Assembly: GCF_024758005.1 (NCBI RefSeq)
Contig: NZ_CP103288.1
Coordinates: forward strand, 2,232,001-2,296,000
Length of the DNA stretch: 64,000 bases
Origin: Pseudarthrobacter sp. NS4
Lineage (GTDB): Bacteria; Actinomycetota; Actinomycetes; Actinomycetales; Micrococcaceae
Reading direction: 5' to 3'
Shown here in pieces: positions 20,625 to 29,432 of this stretch. A model generated the notes under the pieces. That model did not search any database and was not told the origin of the DNA. It worked only from the letters and a program-made list of their open reading frames with translations. Position 1 is the stretch's first letter. Each line of letters opens with the position of its first letter. The position numbers and the translations under genes are program-made.

Positions 20625-21939
20625 GTGGAACTCCCTGCTGGGTTGCTTCCGCCTCTTCGAGGAGGTCTTCAAGGTCAGTGTCTACTCTTGGCACCGCTGC
20701 CGCAATGATGTGGCTGACGCGGTTCCGCCGGCCTTCAAGCCGGTCGGCCCGCAGCGAAACCCCGTGGACCTCCACGTGGCTTCCAACAATGGGAACCCTG
20801 CCGAGCGCTTTGGCGAGCAGGCCGCCCACGGTGTCCACTTCGTCGTCGTCAAGCTCGATGTCGAAGAGTTCGCCGAGGTCGTCGATGCTCATCCGCGCGC
20901 TGACCCGGTAGGAGCCGTCGCCCAGTGGCACCGCCTCGGCGCTTTCGGTGTCATACTCATCCACGATTTCGCCCACGATCTCTTCGATCAGGTCCTCCAG
21001 GGTAACGAGCCCGGCGGTACCGCCGTATTCATCGATGACGATGGCAACGTGCGTGGATTCCTTTTGAAGTTCACGCAGCAGGTCGCTCACCGGCTTCGAT
21101 TCGGGTACGTACCGGACCTCCCGGGCCAGGGATTCGACCAGTGGCGGTTCCTCATTCGGGGCCAGCTCATGCAGGACGGCGGCAACGTCCTTGAGGTAGA
21201 TGATCCCCAGGATGTGGTCTGTATCCTCGGCGATCACGGGGATCCTGGAATAGCCAGAGCGCAGGAACAGCGACATGGCCGTGCGAAGGCTGGAGCCAGC
21301 CTCAATGCTGAGAATGTCCGTCCTGGGCACCATTACAGCGCGCACCAGCGTGTCGCCGAAGTCGAAGACCGACTGGATCATCTCAGCCTCGGTGTCCTCA
21401 ATCATGTCGGACTCACTGGCGCGCTCCACCAGTTCGCGGAACTCCTGCTCGCTGAAGAACGCTTCATCGCCGCCGGGGGCGCCGGGGGCAGCCGTACTTC
21501 CCAGTGCCACGAGCCAGCCCGGAATCGGGCCCAGGACCCAAGTAAGGAACCGGATCATGGGGGCGGTGAAGCGGACCACGGCAGCGGAGTGCAGCCTGCC
21601 CAACTGGCGGGGCGAGACGCCCACGATGACGAATCCCAGCAGGGCCATGATGCCGGTAGCTGCCAGGCCGGCAAGCCAGATGTTGTCCAGCAGGCTGTAA
21701 AGCAGGACGGCGACAGCCACTGCCGAGGCCATTTCGAACCAGATGCGCCAGAACCTCAGGGCCCGGATGTGGGCCACGGGCTGGGCGAGGATCCGCCGCA
21801 TGGACGTGCTGCGGCTCCTCATGAGAGCTTCCTCGGCGTCGTGCCGCGGGAGGAAGTTGAAGGCCGCCTCGGCCGCTGTCAGCACCGCCGCGATACCCAG
21901 GAATACCAGGCCCATCGCGACCAGGAGCACCGGGGTCAC
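20608..21939 (-). CDS. Hemolysin C/CorC family membrane protein with CBS pair
   Basis: A 443-residue protein of the CNNM/CorC group. The N-terminal DUF21 transmembrane domain (about 1-150, three to four helices) is followed by two CBS domains (about 190-320, including PRTDILSIEAG and VIDEYGGTAGLVTLEDLIEE) and a C-terminal CorC_HlyC transporter-associated domain. Members are linked to Mg2+/Co2+ efflux, but function in actinobacteria is not settled. It overlaps ybeY by 4 bases and era by 17. Confidence 0.92.
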   Translation of the reverse strand: MTPVLLVAMGLVFLGIAAVLTAAEAAFNFLPRHDAEEALMRSRSTSMRRILAQPVAHIRALRFWRIWFEMASAVAVAVLLYSLLDNIWLAGLAATGIMALLGFVIVGVSPRQLGRLHSAAVVRFTAPMIRFLTWVLGPIPGWLVALGSTAAPGAPGGDEAFFSEQEFRELVERASESDMIEDTEAEMIQSVFDFGDTLVRAVMVPRTDILSIEAGSSLRTAMSLFLRSGYSRIPVIAEDTDHILGIIYLKDVAAVLHELAPNEEPPLVESLAREVRYVPESKPVSDLLRELQKESTHVAIVIDEYGGTAGLVTLEDLIEEIVGEIVDEYDTESAEAVPLGDGSYRVSARMSIDDLGELFDIELDDDEVDTVGGLLAKALGRVPIVGSHVEVHGVSLRADRLEGRRNRVSHIIAAAVPRVDTDLEDLLEEAEATQQGVPREQEK

Positions 21940-22409
21940 TGGGTGGTCTCGGCAGGTGCTTCTTTGCCGGTGAAGCCGGACAGGAGTTCCCGCTGGAGCC
22001 CGAACATCTCGGCCTTCTCCTCGGGTTCTGCGTGGTCGTAGCCCAACAGGTGCAGGATTCCGTGGGTTGTCAGGAGCAGCATTTCATCCTGGAGCGGATG
22101 GCCCGCGTTCTTGGCCTGGACCGTGGCGACCTGGGGGCAGATGGCGATGTCGCCCAGCATTCCCTGGGGAGTGGGCCGGTCCGGTGTTCCGGGGGTGAGT
22201 TCGTCCATGGGCACGGACAGGACATCGGTGGAGCCGGGCTCGTCCATCAGCTCGATGTGCAGCTTTTCCATGGCCGGCTCGTCCACCAGGAGGATCGAGA
22301 GTTCGGCCTGGGGATGGATATACAGCTGTTCAAAGATGTACCGGGACAATGCAACGAGTTCAGCTTCGTCCACCTGGACGCCGGACTCGTTGTTCACCTC
22401 GATGCTCAA
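21936..22409 (-). CDS. ybeY: Endoribonuclease YbeY (rRNA maturation factor)
   Basis: A 157-residue zinc endoribonuclease needed for 16S rRNA 3' end maturation and ribosome quality control. The metal motif is HGILHLLGYDH, the family's three-histidine signature. The N-terminal half has the TDVLSVPMDE strand of the fold. It overlaps phoH upstream and the CorC gene downstream by 4 bases each, which supports tight coupling. Confidence 0.95.
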   Translation of the reverse strand: MSIEVNNESGVQVDEAELVALSRYIFEQLYIHPQAELSILLVDEPAMEKLHIELMDEPGSTDVLSVPMDELTPGTPDRPTPQGMLGDIAICPQVATVQAKNAGHPLQDEMLLLTTHGILHLLGYDHAEPEEKAEMFGLQRELLSGFTGKEAPAETTQ

Positions 22410-23494
22410 GCGTGTTCCCCCTGTTTTTCCTTGCTTGTCGAATGCTTGACGCGGCTCCGCTGCGTATCGTCCCAGACGCTGTAGGCATTGACGATGTCAC
22501 CCACCAGGCGGTGCCGGACGACGTCGGCCGCGTCCAGGACGGAGAAATTCACACCCTCGATGCCCTGCAGGATCTCCTCCACGATGCGCAGGCCGGAGCG
22601 GGTGCCGAAGGGCAGGTCAACCTGGGTAACGTCACCGGTGACCACCATCTTGGATCCGAAGCCCAGCCGCGTCAGGAACATTTTCATCTGTTCGGGCGTG
22701 GTGTTCTGCGCCTCATCGAGAATGATGAACGCGTCGTTGAGGGTGCGCCCGCGCATGTAGGCGAGGGGTGCCACTTCGATGGTTCCGGCGGCCATGAGCC
22801 GCGGAATGGATTCGGGGTCCATCATGTCGTGCAGTGCGTCGTAGAGCGGGCGCAGGTACGGATCGATTTTGTCGCTCAGGGTTCCCGGGAGGAAGCCCAG
22901 GCGCTCCCCGGCCTCAACTGCCGGACGGGTGAGGATGATGCGGCTGACCTCTTTTTGCTGCAGCGCCTGGACCGCCTTGGCCATGGCAAGGTAGGTCTTG
23001 CCGGTTCCGGCCGGCCCGATGCCGAAGATCACGGTGTTGTCATCAATGGCATCAACGTAGTTCTTCTGGTTCAGCGTTTTCGGGCGGATGGTCCGGCCGC
23101 GGCTGGACAGGATGTCGTGGGTCAGCACATCCACCGGGTTCTGCAGGGACTGGGTACGCAGCAGGGCTACCAGCTGCTGCAGCACGGTTGGACTGATCAC
23201 CGTCCCGCGGGCTACGAGGCCGCGGACTTCGTGGAGGAGCCGCATGATCCGTGGTACGTCAGTGGTGGGACCGCTGATGGAGAGCTCGTTGCCGCGGACG
23301 TGGAAATTGACGTCCGGAAACTGTTCCTCGATGTACCGCAGCGCTTCATCATGGCTGCCAAGTGATTGGACCATCTGATCGGAGTTGTCGAAGAGGACTA
23401 CCTCGGTCCGGATGCCGGGGAGGGAGTGGGGAAATTCCCCGGCCGTGCCCTCTCCTGTGGTGAGCCGGCGCTTTCCGTTCGCTGATTCAGTCAT
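22406..23494 (-). CDS. PhoH family protein (PhoL-type ATPase)
   Basis: A 362-residue ATP-binding protein. The Walker A is GPAGTGKT and the Walker B region is FIILDEAQN, typical of PhoH. An N-terminal domain of about 110 residues precedes the ATPase core. Members next to ybeY are thought to act in RNA metabolism. It is the first gene of the phoH-ybeY-corC-era operon. Confidence 0.93.
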   Translation of the reverse strand: MTESANGKRRLTTGEGTAGEFPHSLPGIRTEVVLFDNSDQMVQSLGSHDEALRYIEEQFPDVNFHVRGNELSISGPTTDVPRIMRLLHEVRGLVARGTVISPTVLQQLVALLRTQSLQNPVDVLTHDILSSRGRTIRPKTLNQKNYVDAIDDNTVIFGIGPAGTGKTYLAMAKAVQALQQKEVSRIILTRPAVEAGERLGFLPGTLSDKIDPYLRPLYDALHDMMDPESIPRLMAAGTIEVAPLAYMRGRTLNDAFIILDEAQNTTPEQMKMFLTRLGFGSKMVVTGDVTQVDLPFGTRSGLRIVEEILQGIEGVNFSVLDAADVVRHRLVGDIVNAYSVWDDTQRSRVKHSTSKEKQGEHA

Positions 23495-23822
23495 GGTGCT
23501 GGCCCGCAGGCCTGTGATCCCCTCGAGGTCGGTTCAGTTGTTGACGCTGATGCGGGGAGTCCGTTGCCCGTTCTCCTTGCCCGGCGATCCTTCCATCTTA
23601 CGCCAGCACGTCCCTCCGCCGGATACCCCAATGCAGGCCACCCGGGTGAAAAAGGGGCAAGGCAAGGGACCCGTTTACGTCATTAGGTATCAACTTCATA
23701 TCGGCCGGATATCGTTCCCGTTGCAGTTGGGCACCCGGCCGGCCGCGCGGCACGTGGCCCCCGCGGGTTGTGTAATGCTGGAAATCCAGCATCAGGCCGC
23801 CCGGGGATCGGCCCTCCATGTC
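23495..23822. other. Divergent intergenic region, phoH / GerMN lipoprotein
   Basis: No credible gene is visible. It must hold both divergent promoters, but no clear -35/-10 pair was found. Two inverted repeats are seen: ATATC-N5-GATAT (23698-23712) and a perfect 8-2-8 palindrome (23775-23792). Confidence 0.6.
23775..23792. repeat. Perfect 18-bp palindrome upstream of the GerMN lipoprotein
   Basis: ATGCTGGA-AA-TCCAGCAT, arms 8 bp with a 2-base centre, about 30 bases before the ATG. It overlaps a possible TGTAAT -10 (23771-23776). It could be an operator or a 5' UTR hairpin. Confidence 0.6.
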
Positions 23823-24797
23823 ATGAAAGGACGGGCAACAAAAGTGCCGGAAACCGCCGCGCCCAAGAGGGCGGCCCGAGCCGTGGGCCGCGCGCGCACG
23901 CTCTCGCTTGCCGTTCTGTTGGCAGCTGTCCCGGGCCTGACCGGTTGCATTGCGGAAGCCGGGCCGTCACCCACAGCCACGCTGGTCACAGGGCCGGCTG
24001 TCTCAGGCACAGCCCAGGCTCCGGCCACCAGTGCACCGCTGGAAACCACCCAGTCCTCCAATAAGGCACCCGTCTACTGGATTGGCCGCAGCAACAGCGA
24101 CGTTTTCCTGTACCGGGAATTTCGGGATGTTCCCGAGCAGGAAAATCCTGTGACGCGTGCACTGCGCGCCATGATGTCGGACAAGCCGCTGGACCCTGAC
24201 TTCTTTACGCCGTGGCAGAACCCGAGCAAGCTCGCTAGCTCGATTTCCGGCAAGGACGTCATCACCGTTGATGTTTCAGAGGATGCCTTCAACAGCAACG
24301 TCGACGCCGACATGGCAGCGCGGGCCATCCAGCAGCTGATCTACACGGCAACGGCCGCGGCCGCCAGCTCGGGCCTGGTTGACTCCGGGCAGCAAATCCG
24401 GGTGCGGATCCTGGTGGACGGGCATACGGACTACGTGGCTTTCGACCACATCCAGCTGGGGGCCCTGATGACCCGGACTTCCGGACTGGTGGCGCCAGTC
24501 TGGATCATCGATCCGCAGGAAGCCGTGGAAGTCCCGCAGGGCAGCGTCAAGATCACCGGACGCAGCACGACCGCGGGCGGCAAGCTCCGCTGGCAAATCC
24601 TCCAGTCCCGGGACAACGGCGACAAGGAGCCTTTTCTGACCGGCGAAACCACCGCTTCGCCGGAGCAGGGACAGGCCGGCGTATTCACTCTGGCGCTTAA
24701 CCTGCCGGCGGGCGACTACGAGCTGCGCGTCGCCCAGGCCGGCTCCGGCGGCCAGCCGGACCAGTACGAGGACAGCCGCGCCTTTAAGGTCCGGTAG
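23823..24797 (+). CDS. GerMN domain lipoprotein
   Basis: A 324-residue predicted secreted lipoprotein. The N-terminal twin-basic region, hydrophobic stretch (LSLAVLLAAVPG) and lipobox LTGC give a lipid-anchored Cys about 39 residues in. A Ser/Thr/Pro/Ala-rich linker precedes a GerMN domain (about 80-210) and then an immunoglobulin-like Gmad2-type domain (about 220-324, with VEVPQGSVKITGR). ATG 23823 lacks a clear ribosome site; GTG 23844, 12 bases after AAAGGA, is an alternative start and would still keep the signal sequence. Function unknown; related lipoproteins work near the cell wall. Its 3' end overlaps rsmE by 14 bases on the other strand. Confidence 0.85.
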   Translation: MKGRATKVPETAAPKRAARAVGRARTLSLAVLLAAVPGLTGCIAEAGPSPTATLVTGPAVSGTAQAPATSAPLETTQSSNKAPVYWIGRSNSDVFLYREFRDVPEQENPVTRALRAMMSDKPLDPDFFTPWQNPSKLASSISGKDVITVDVSEDAFNSNVDADMAARAIQQLIYTATAAAASSGLVDSGQQIRVRILVDGHTDYVAFDHIQLGALMTRTSGLVAPVWIIDPQEAVEVPQGSVKITGRSTTAGGKLRWQILQSRDNGDKEPFLTGETTASPEQGQAGVFTLALNLPAGDYELRVAQAGSGGQPDQYEDSRAFKVR

Positions 24798-25563
24798 CGG
24801 TCCAGCGTCCCAGTACGTCGCTGGCGAGGACGACGGCGGCGGGACCGGCGGTTGATGAGCGCAGGACGTGATGCCCCAGCAGAGCTGTGACCGCGCCTTT
24901 GTCACAAAGCTTCGTGACTTCCCGGGGGCTGATGCCGCCTTCGGGACCCACGATCAGGAGCACTTCCCTCGGCTCTGCTCCCCCGGCACCGTCCCACGCT
25001 TCGAGGACGTCCCGCAGGGGGCGTACCGCGTTTTCGTGGAGGATGACCGCCAAGCCGGCGGCCGCCACGGTGGCGGAGAGGGCGGCTGTGTCCACGGCGG
25101 GACGGACTTCCGGAACCCAGGCCCGGCGCGCCTGTTTGGCCGCCGCAGTGACAACGGACTGCCACTTGGCGTGGGCTTTGGCAGCCCGGTCACCTTTCCA
25201 CCGGACGATGGAACGCTCGGACTGCCAGGGAATAACGGCGTCGATTCCGAGTTCCGTGGCCGTTTCGATGGCCAGTTCGTCCCGGTCCCCCTTGGCCAGC
25301 GCCTGGACCAGCACCAGCCGAATGCCGGGTCGGTCTTCGACAGCTACGGAGGTGCACTCCACCTCGAGCCGGGAGGAGGAAGCCGCCGTGACGCGCCCGC
25401 TCATCCTGGTGCCCGCACCGTCCACGATGTCGACGGCTTCACCGGGGGAAAGCCGTTTTACCGCTACCGCATGCCTGGCCTCGGGTCCTTCCAGGGTGAA
25501 AAGCGCTTCGGGCGCCATGCCGTCCAGCGACCCGGCAGGAGTGAAAAAGACGGGGTTGCTCAC
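24784..25563 (-). CDS. rsmE: 16S rRNA m3U1498 methyltransferase
   Basis: A 259-residue SPOUT-class enzyme that methylates N3 of U1498 in 16S rRNA. The N-terminal PUA-like domain is followed by the knotted SAM-binding fold; knot motifs are LLIVGPEGGISPREV and VLRSSTAGPAA. It begins 3 bases after the dnaJ stop and is the last gene of hrcA-dnaJ-rsmE, a gene order seen in many bacteria. Confidence 0.95.
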   Translation of the reverse strand: MSNPVFFTPAGSLDGMAPEALFTLEGPEARHAVAVKRLSPGEAVDIVDGAGTRMSGRVTAASSSRLEVECTSVAVEDRPGIRLVLVQALAKGDRDELAIETATELGIDAVIPWQSERSIVRWKGDRAAKAHAKWQSVVTAAAKQARRAWVPEVRPAVDTAALSATVAAAGLAVILHENAVRPLRDVLEAWDGAGGAEPREVLLIVGPEGGISPREVTKLCDKGAVTALLGHHVLRSSTAGPAAVVLASDVLGRWTATGP

Positions 25564-25565
25564 CG

Positions 25566-26693
25566 CTACAGGTTACCGAGCCGGTCCCGGAGTTTGGCGA
25601 ACATGCCGCCGCTCGCTGCGAGCTTGCCGTCCGTGATCTGCTCGCCGCGAAGTTTGGCGAGCTGGCGCAGGAGGTCTTCCTGGGCCGGATCGAGCCTGGC
25701 CGGGGTCTCGACCTGGAGATGCACTTTCAGGTCCCCCCGGCCGTAGCCGCGCAGGTGGGTGACGCCGAGGCCGCGAAGGGTGATGATCTCGCCGGACTGG
25801 GTTCCGGGCTTGACGTCGATGTCCTGGGTTCCGTCGAACGTTTCCAGGCTGACCTCGGTGCCAAGGGCAGCGGCGGTCATGGGGATGTTCAGGGTGGCGT
25901 GGAGGTCGTCGCCGTCGCGGACGTACGTGGCGTCATTGTTGACGCGGATCTCCACGTAAAGGTCACCGGCGGGTCCGCCGGCGGGTCCTGCCTCGCCCTG
26001 GCCGGAGAGCTGGATCCGGGTGCCGGTGGCGACGCCGGCGGGAACCTTGATGGTCAGCGAGCGGCGGCTCCGGATGCGCCCCTGGCCACTGCATTCATTG
26101 CAGGGGTCCTTGATGACGGTGCCAAAGCCCTCACAGGAGCCGCAGGGCGCGGCCGTCATGACCTGGCCCAGGATGGAGCGCACGGCGCGCTGAACCTGGC
26201 CGCTGCCACCGCAGATGTCGCAGCGCTCCGGGTGCGTCCCCGGCCGGCAGCAGGATCCCTCGCAGGTGGGGCAGGTAACCGCGGTGTCCACTTCAAGCTT
26301 CTTGTTGACGCCGAACACGGCGTCGCGCAGGTCGATACGAACACTGATGAGTGCATCCTGGCCGCGACGGACGCGGGAAGCAGGACCGGACGAGCCGCCT
26401 GCACCGAAGAATGTGTCAAAGATGTCCTGGAACGCGAAACCCTGGCCGGCGTAGCTGCCGCCGCCAAAGCCGTTGTCCGTGCCGTTTTCGTTGCCGGTGG
26501 TGTCATAAACCCGGCGCTTTTGGGGATCGGACAGAACTTCGTATGCGTGGGTTACTGCCTTGAAGCGGTCCGCGGCGTCCGCGCCCGGATTAACGTCCGG
26601 GTGCAAGGTGCGGGCCAGCTTGCGGTAGGCCTTCTTGATCTCTTCTCCGGTGGCCTCCGGTGAGACTCCAAGGACGTCATAGTGGCTGCTCAA
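25566..26693 (-). CDS. dnaJ: Chaperone DnaJ
   Basis: A 375-residue type I J-protein, co-chaperone of DnaK. J domain at residues 1-66 with HPD (LHPDVNP); Gly/Phe-rich stretch (about 75-105); four zinc motifs CPTCEGSC, CDICGGSG, CGSCEGFG and CNECSGQG; then the C-terminal substrate-binding domain. The first zinc motif has Cys where Gly is usual. Start is TTG 26693, supported by AAGGAAGAG 8 bases upstream and by the protein beginning exactly at the J domain; no ATG or GTG is near. It is the hrcA-linked DnaJ, usually the second copy in actinobacteria. Confidence 0.95.
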   Translation of the reverse strand: MSSHYDVLGVSPEATGEEIKKAYRKLARTLHPDVNPGADAADRFKAVTHAYEVLSDPQKRRVYDTTGNENGTDNGFGGGSYAGQGFAFQDIFDTFFGAGGSSGPASRVRRGQDALISVRIDLRDAVFGVNKKLEVDTAVTCPTCEGSCCRPGTHPERCDICGGSGQVQRAVRSILGQVMTAAPCGSCEGFGTVIKDPCNECSGQGRIRSRRSLTIKVPAGVATGTRIQLSGQGEAGPAGGPAGDLYVEIRVNNDATYVRDGDDLHATLNIPMTAAALGTEVSLETFDGTQDIDVKPGTQSGEIITLRGLGVTHLRGYGRGDLKVHLQVETPARLDPAQEDLLRQLAKLRGEQITDGKLAASGGMFAKLRDRLGNL

Positions 26694-26778
26694 AGTTCGT
26701 ATCTCTTCCTTGTTGTACTGCTTGCATATGGGCTGCCCTGCTCGTGCTCCCGGCCGCCGTGGCGCCGGGACAGACCAG

Positions 26779-27792
26779 TCAGGGTCCCAGGATCCGGGAA
26801 AGGTAACGGGCAACAGCCCTGACGGCGGCCATGGTGGTGGGATAGTCCATGCGCGTCGGGCCCAGCACGCCAATCTTTGCTGCACTGTCCGGGCCGTATC
26901 CCGTGGCCACCACCGACGCCTCGGCGAGGCCGTCGTAGGGGTTCTCCCTGCCGATGCTTACTGCCACTCCGCGGGGGTCCTGCGCCATCTCGCTCAGCAG
27001 GCGCAGCATCACCACCTGCTCTTCGAGGGCTTCCAGCACCGGGCCGATGCTGAGCGGGAAATCCACGTTGGACCGTGCGAGGTTCGCCGTGCCTGCCATG
27101 ACCATCCGGTCCTCGCGGCTGTTTTGGGCCAGGCCCTCCAGCCCATGGGCCAGTGCCTGGGCCGCCTGGCGCCGGCCCGGGCTTACCGCGGAGACGACGG
27201 CGGGAAGGGCCTGGGCCAGCTGGCTTAGGGGTGTCCCCGCGAGGGAACCAAGGAACCGGCTCCGCAGGCCGGCCAGTGCGTCGTCTCCCAGATCCTGACC
27301 GACGTCGATGACGCGCTGCTCCACCTTGCCGCTGTTGACAATCAGGACCACCAGGACCTTGCGCGGTGCAAGCAGGACGAATTCGATGTGTCGGATCAGG
27401 GCACGGCTCAGGTGCGGATACTGGACCACAGCCACCTGGTTGGTCAGTTGTGACAGCAGGCGGACCGTGCGGTCCAGGACATCGTCAAGGTTATCCGAGC
27501 CTTCGAGCAACGACTGGATGGCGCGTCGCTCCGCCTGGGACAGGGGCTTGACGGCAGAAATCTGATCGACAAACAGGCGGTAGCCCTTATCGGTGGGAAT
27601 CCGGCCCGCACTGGTGTGCGGCGCCATGATCAGGCCCTCATCCTCCAGAGCCGCCATATCGTTGCGGATGGTCGCACTGGACACCGAGAGATGATGCCGT
27701 TCGACCAGGGCTTTGGAACCGACCGGCTCACGGGAGTGGACGTAGTCCTCCACGATGGCCCGCAGTACTTCCAGCTTGCGTGGCTCGCTCAC
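26779..27792 (-). CDS. hrcA: Heat-inducible transcription repressor HrcA
   Basis: Represses heat-shock genes by binding CIRCE; activity depends on GroEL in the family. The 337-residue protein starts at GTG 27792, with GGAGG upstream; the frame is open 22 codons further but without a start signal. The winged-helix N-terminus (EPRKLEVLRAIVEDYV...SSATIRNDMAALE) is followed by the GAF-like and dimerisation regions. A CIRCE element lies 60 bases upstream, so it is autoregulated. Confidence 0.96.
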   Translation of the reverse strand: MSEPRKLEVLRAIVEDYVHSREPVGSKALVERHHLSVSSATIRNDMAALEDEGLIMAPHTSAGRIPTDKGYRLFVDQISAVKPLSQAERRAIQSLLEGSDNLDDVLDRTVRLLSQLTNQVAVVQYPHLSRALIRHIEFVLLAPRKVLVVLIVNSGKVEQRVIDVGQDLGDDALAGLRSRFLGSLAGTPLSQLAQALPAVVSAVSPGRRQAAQALAHGLEGLAQNSREDRMVMAGTANLARSNVDFPLSIGPVLEALEEQVVMLRLLSEMAQDPRGVAVSIGRENPYDGLAEASVVATGYGPDSAAKIGVLGPTRMDYPTTMAAVRAVARYLSRILGP

Positions 27793-27851
27793 ACTCCACC
27801 TCCATCCAGGGTCAGGGCGGCTGCAGCGCCCGCACCGTGCCACCACCAGGG

Positions 27852-27878
27852 TTAGCACTCGACATGCCTAAGTGCTAA
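27852..27878. promoter_or_regulatory. CIRCE element (HrcA operator)
   Basis: TTAGCACTC, nine bases, then AAGTGCTAA. This is the CIRCE inverted repeat with one mismatch (A for G at the first base of the right arm). It lies upstream of hrcA-dnaJ-rsmE. A minus-strand TAATAG -10 (27883-27888) would place the transcription start inside the element. Confidence 0.93.
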
Positions 27879-27968
27879 CAGTCTATTATGCCTCGCGCCG
27901 TTGTTAGCATTGGTACCGCTCCGGGCGAAATTCCGGGGGCACTGTTCTAGCGCTAGGCGGAGTCGATC

Positions 27969-28820
27969 ATGGATTACCAGAACTGGGGGCCCCGGGACAT
28001 GTCCGCTCCCGTCCGTACCCAATTGTCCGAAGTGCCGGTTGAGCGCGGAATGGTACTGGAGGATGTCCAGTCCGGCTGGGTTGGTGCAGTTATCCGGGTT
28101 GAAAAGTCCGGCGGTATGCACGTGGTGGTGCTGGAGGACCGGCGCGGCAAGTCGCGCACCTTCCGGCTGGGCTTCGGTTTCCTCCTTGAAGGCCGCGCCA
28201 TCCGCCTGATGCCGCCTGCAGCGCGACCGGCAGCGTCCGGCCCCGCCGCCGGAAGAACCGCGTCAGGATCCGTGCGGGTAGCCGGGCAGCGGGCGCAGGT
28301 AGCCAAGGCCAGCCGCATCTGGGTGGAGGGCAAACACGATGCCGAACTGGTGGAAAAGGTCTGGGGAGACGACCTCCGGGTGGAGGGCATCGTCGTCGAA
28401 CCCCTGCACGGAATTGACGACCTCGCCGGGGCGGTGGCGGACTTTCGGCCGGGACCGGGACGGCGCCTGGGCGTGCTCGTGGACCACCTGGTGCCGGACT
28501 CCAAGGAGTCCCGCATCGCCGATGCCGTGATGGCCTCTCCCGGTGCCGCCGGGAACGTGCTCATCGTTGGCCATCCGTACGTCGACGTCTGGCAGGCCAT
28601 CCGGCCCGCTGTCCTGGGTATTGAACAATGGCCTGTTGTTCCCCGCGGGCAGGACTGGAAGACCGGAATCCTCGCAGCGTTCGGGTGGCCCCACTCCACG
28701 AAGGAAGATATTGGGCTGGGCTGGCAGAAGCTGCTGGGCGCCGTCCGGAGCTATGCAGACCTGGAAGCATCGCTGCTGGGGCGGGTTGAGGAAGTGATTG
28801 ACTTCCTCACTGTTCCCTGA
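27969..28820 (+). CDS. DUF3097 family protein
   Basis: A 283-residue actinobacterial protein of unknown function. An N-terminal beta-rich part (about 20-85) is separated by an Ala/Pro-rich linker from a conserved core containing RIWVEGKHDAELVEKVWGDD, which resembles the TOPRIM-like glutamate region, and VLVDHLVPDSKESRI. A TOPRIM-like fold is only suggested by these acidic motifs. It is divergent from hrcA. Confidence 0.88.
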   Translation: MDYQNWGPRDMSAPVRTQLSEVPVERGMVLEDVQSGWVGAVIRVEKSGGMHVVVLEDRRGKSRTFRLGFGFLLEGRAIRLMPPAARPAASGPAAGRTASGSVRVAGQRAQVAKASRIWVEGKHDAELVEKVWGDDLRVEGIVVEPLHGIDDLAGAVADFRPGPGRRLGVLVDHLVPDSKESRIADAVMASPGAAGNVLIVGHPYVDVWQAIRPAVLGIEQWPVVPRGQDWKTGILAAFGWPHSTKEDIGLGWQKLLGAVRSYADLEASLLGRVEEVIDFLTVP

Positions 28821-28934
28821 GTGGGCGGCGAACTTCCCGAAAGCCAGTATTCTTGGTAAAGCGGTGCCTGCAACCATGCAGGTCCGGCCAGGAACCATGC
28901 AATTGCACCATTTGCACTCTCGAAGGAACAGACT

Positions 28935-29354
28935 GTGGCAGAAAACGCACGTGATCACAGGGACAGCCAGGGTGGCACAGGCCGCTCCGAATACCACGGT
29001 GTCCCGGCGAATGCGCTGCCCCTGACGGCCAGCGAAGACCGGCAGTGGGCCACGCTGGCCCACTTTGGCGGGATCCTCGGCTGTGTACCTGCACTCCTGA
29101 TCTTCCTGATTTTCCGGGACCGCGGGCCGTTTACCGCCCAGGAGTCCAAGGAAGCCCTGAATTTCAGCCTTCCGCCCACCATCGCGGCCGTGGTGGCGAA
29201 CATCCTGGTTTTCATCCCGGTGATCGGCAACATCTTTGCCGTCATCGCGACGTTGATCTGGATTGCCTTGACCTGTTTCTCGGTGGCGGCCGGCATTCAC
29301 GTAAACCGTGGCCAGCCGCACCGCTATCCGTACAACCTGCGCTGGATCAAATAG
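28935..29354 (+). CDS. DUF4870 domain membrane protein
   Basis: A 139-residue small membrane protein. The N-terminal 35 residues are charged; DRQWATLAHFGGILG marks the DUF4870 start, with the conserved ESKEALNF segment, then two long hydrophobic stretches. Start GTG 28935 has GAAGGAAC upstream. Function unknown; family members often lie near signalling or envelope genes. Confidence 0.88.
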   Translation: MAENARDHRDSQGGTGRSEYHGVPANALPLTASEDRQWATLAHFGGILGCVPALLIFLIFRDRGPFTAQESKEALNFSLPPTIAAVVANILVFIPVIGNIFAVIATLIWIALTCFSVAAGIHVNRGQPHRYPYNLRWIK

Positions 29355-29432
29355 GGGCAGGACTTTCGCAGGACCTGCTAAGCGGAGTCCCGAGGGTTCC
29401 ACTTGCGAGTGTTGGGAAAGGGGACCCGCGCG

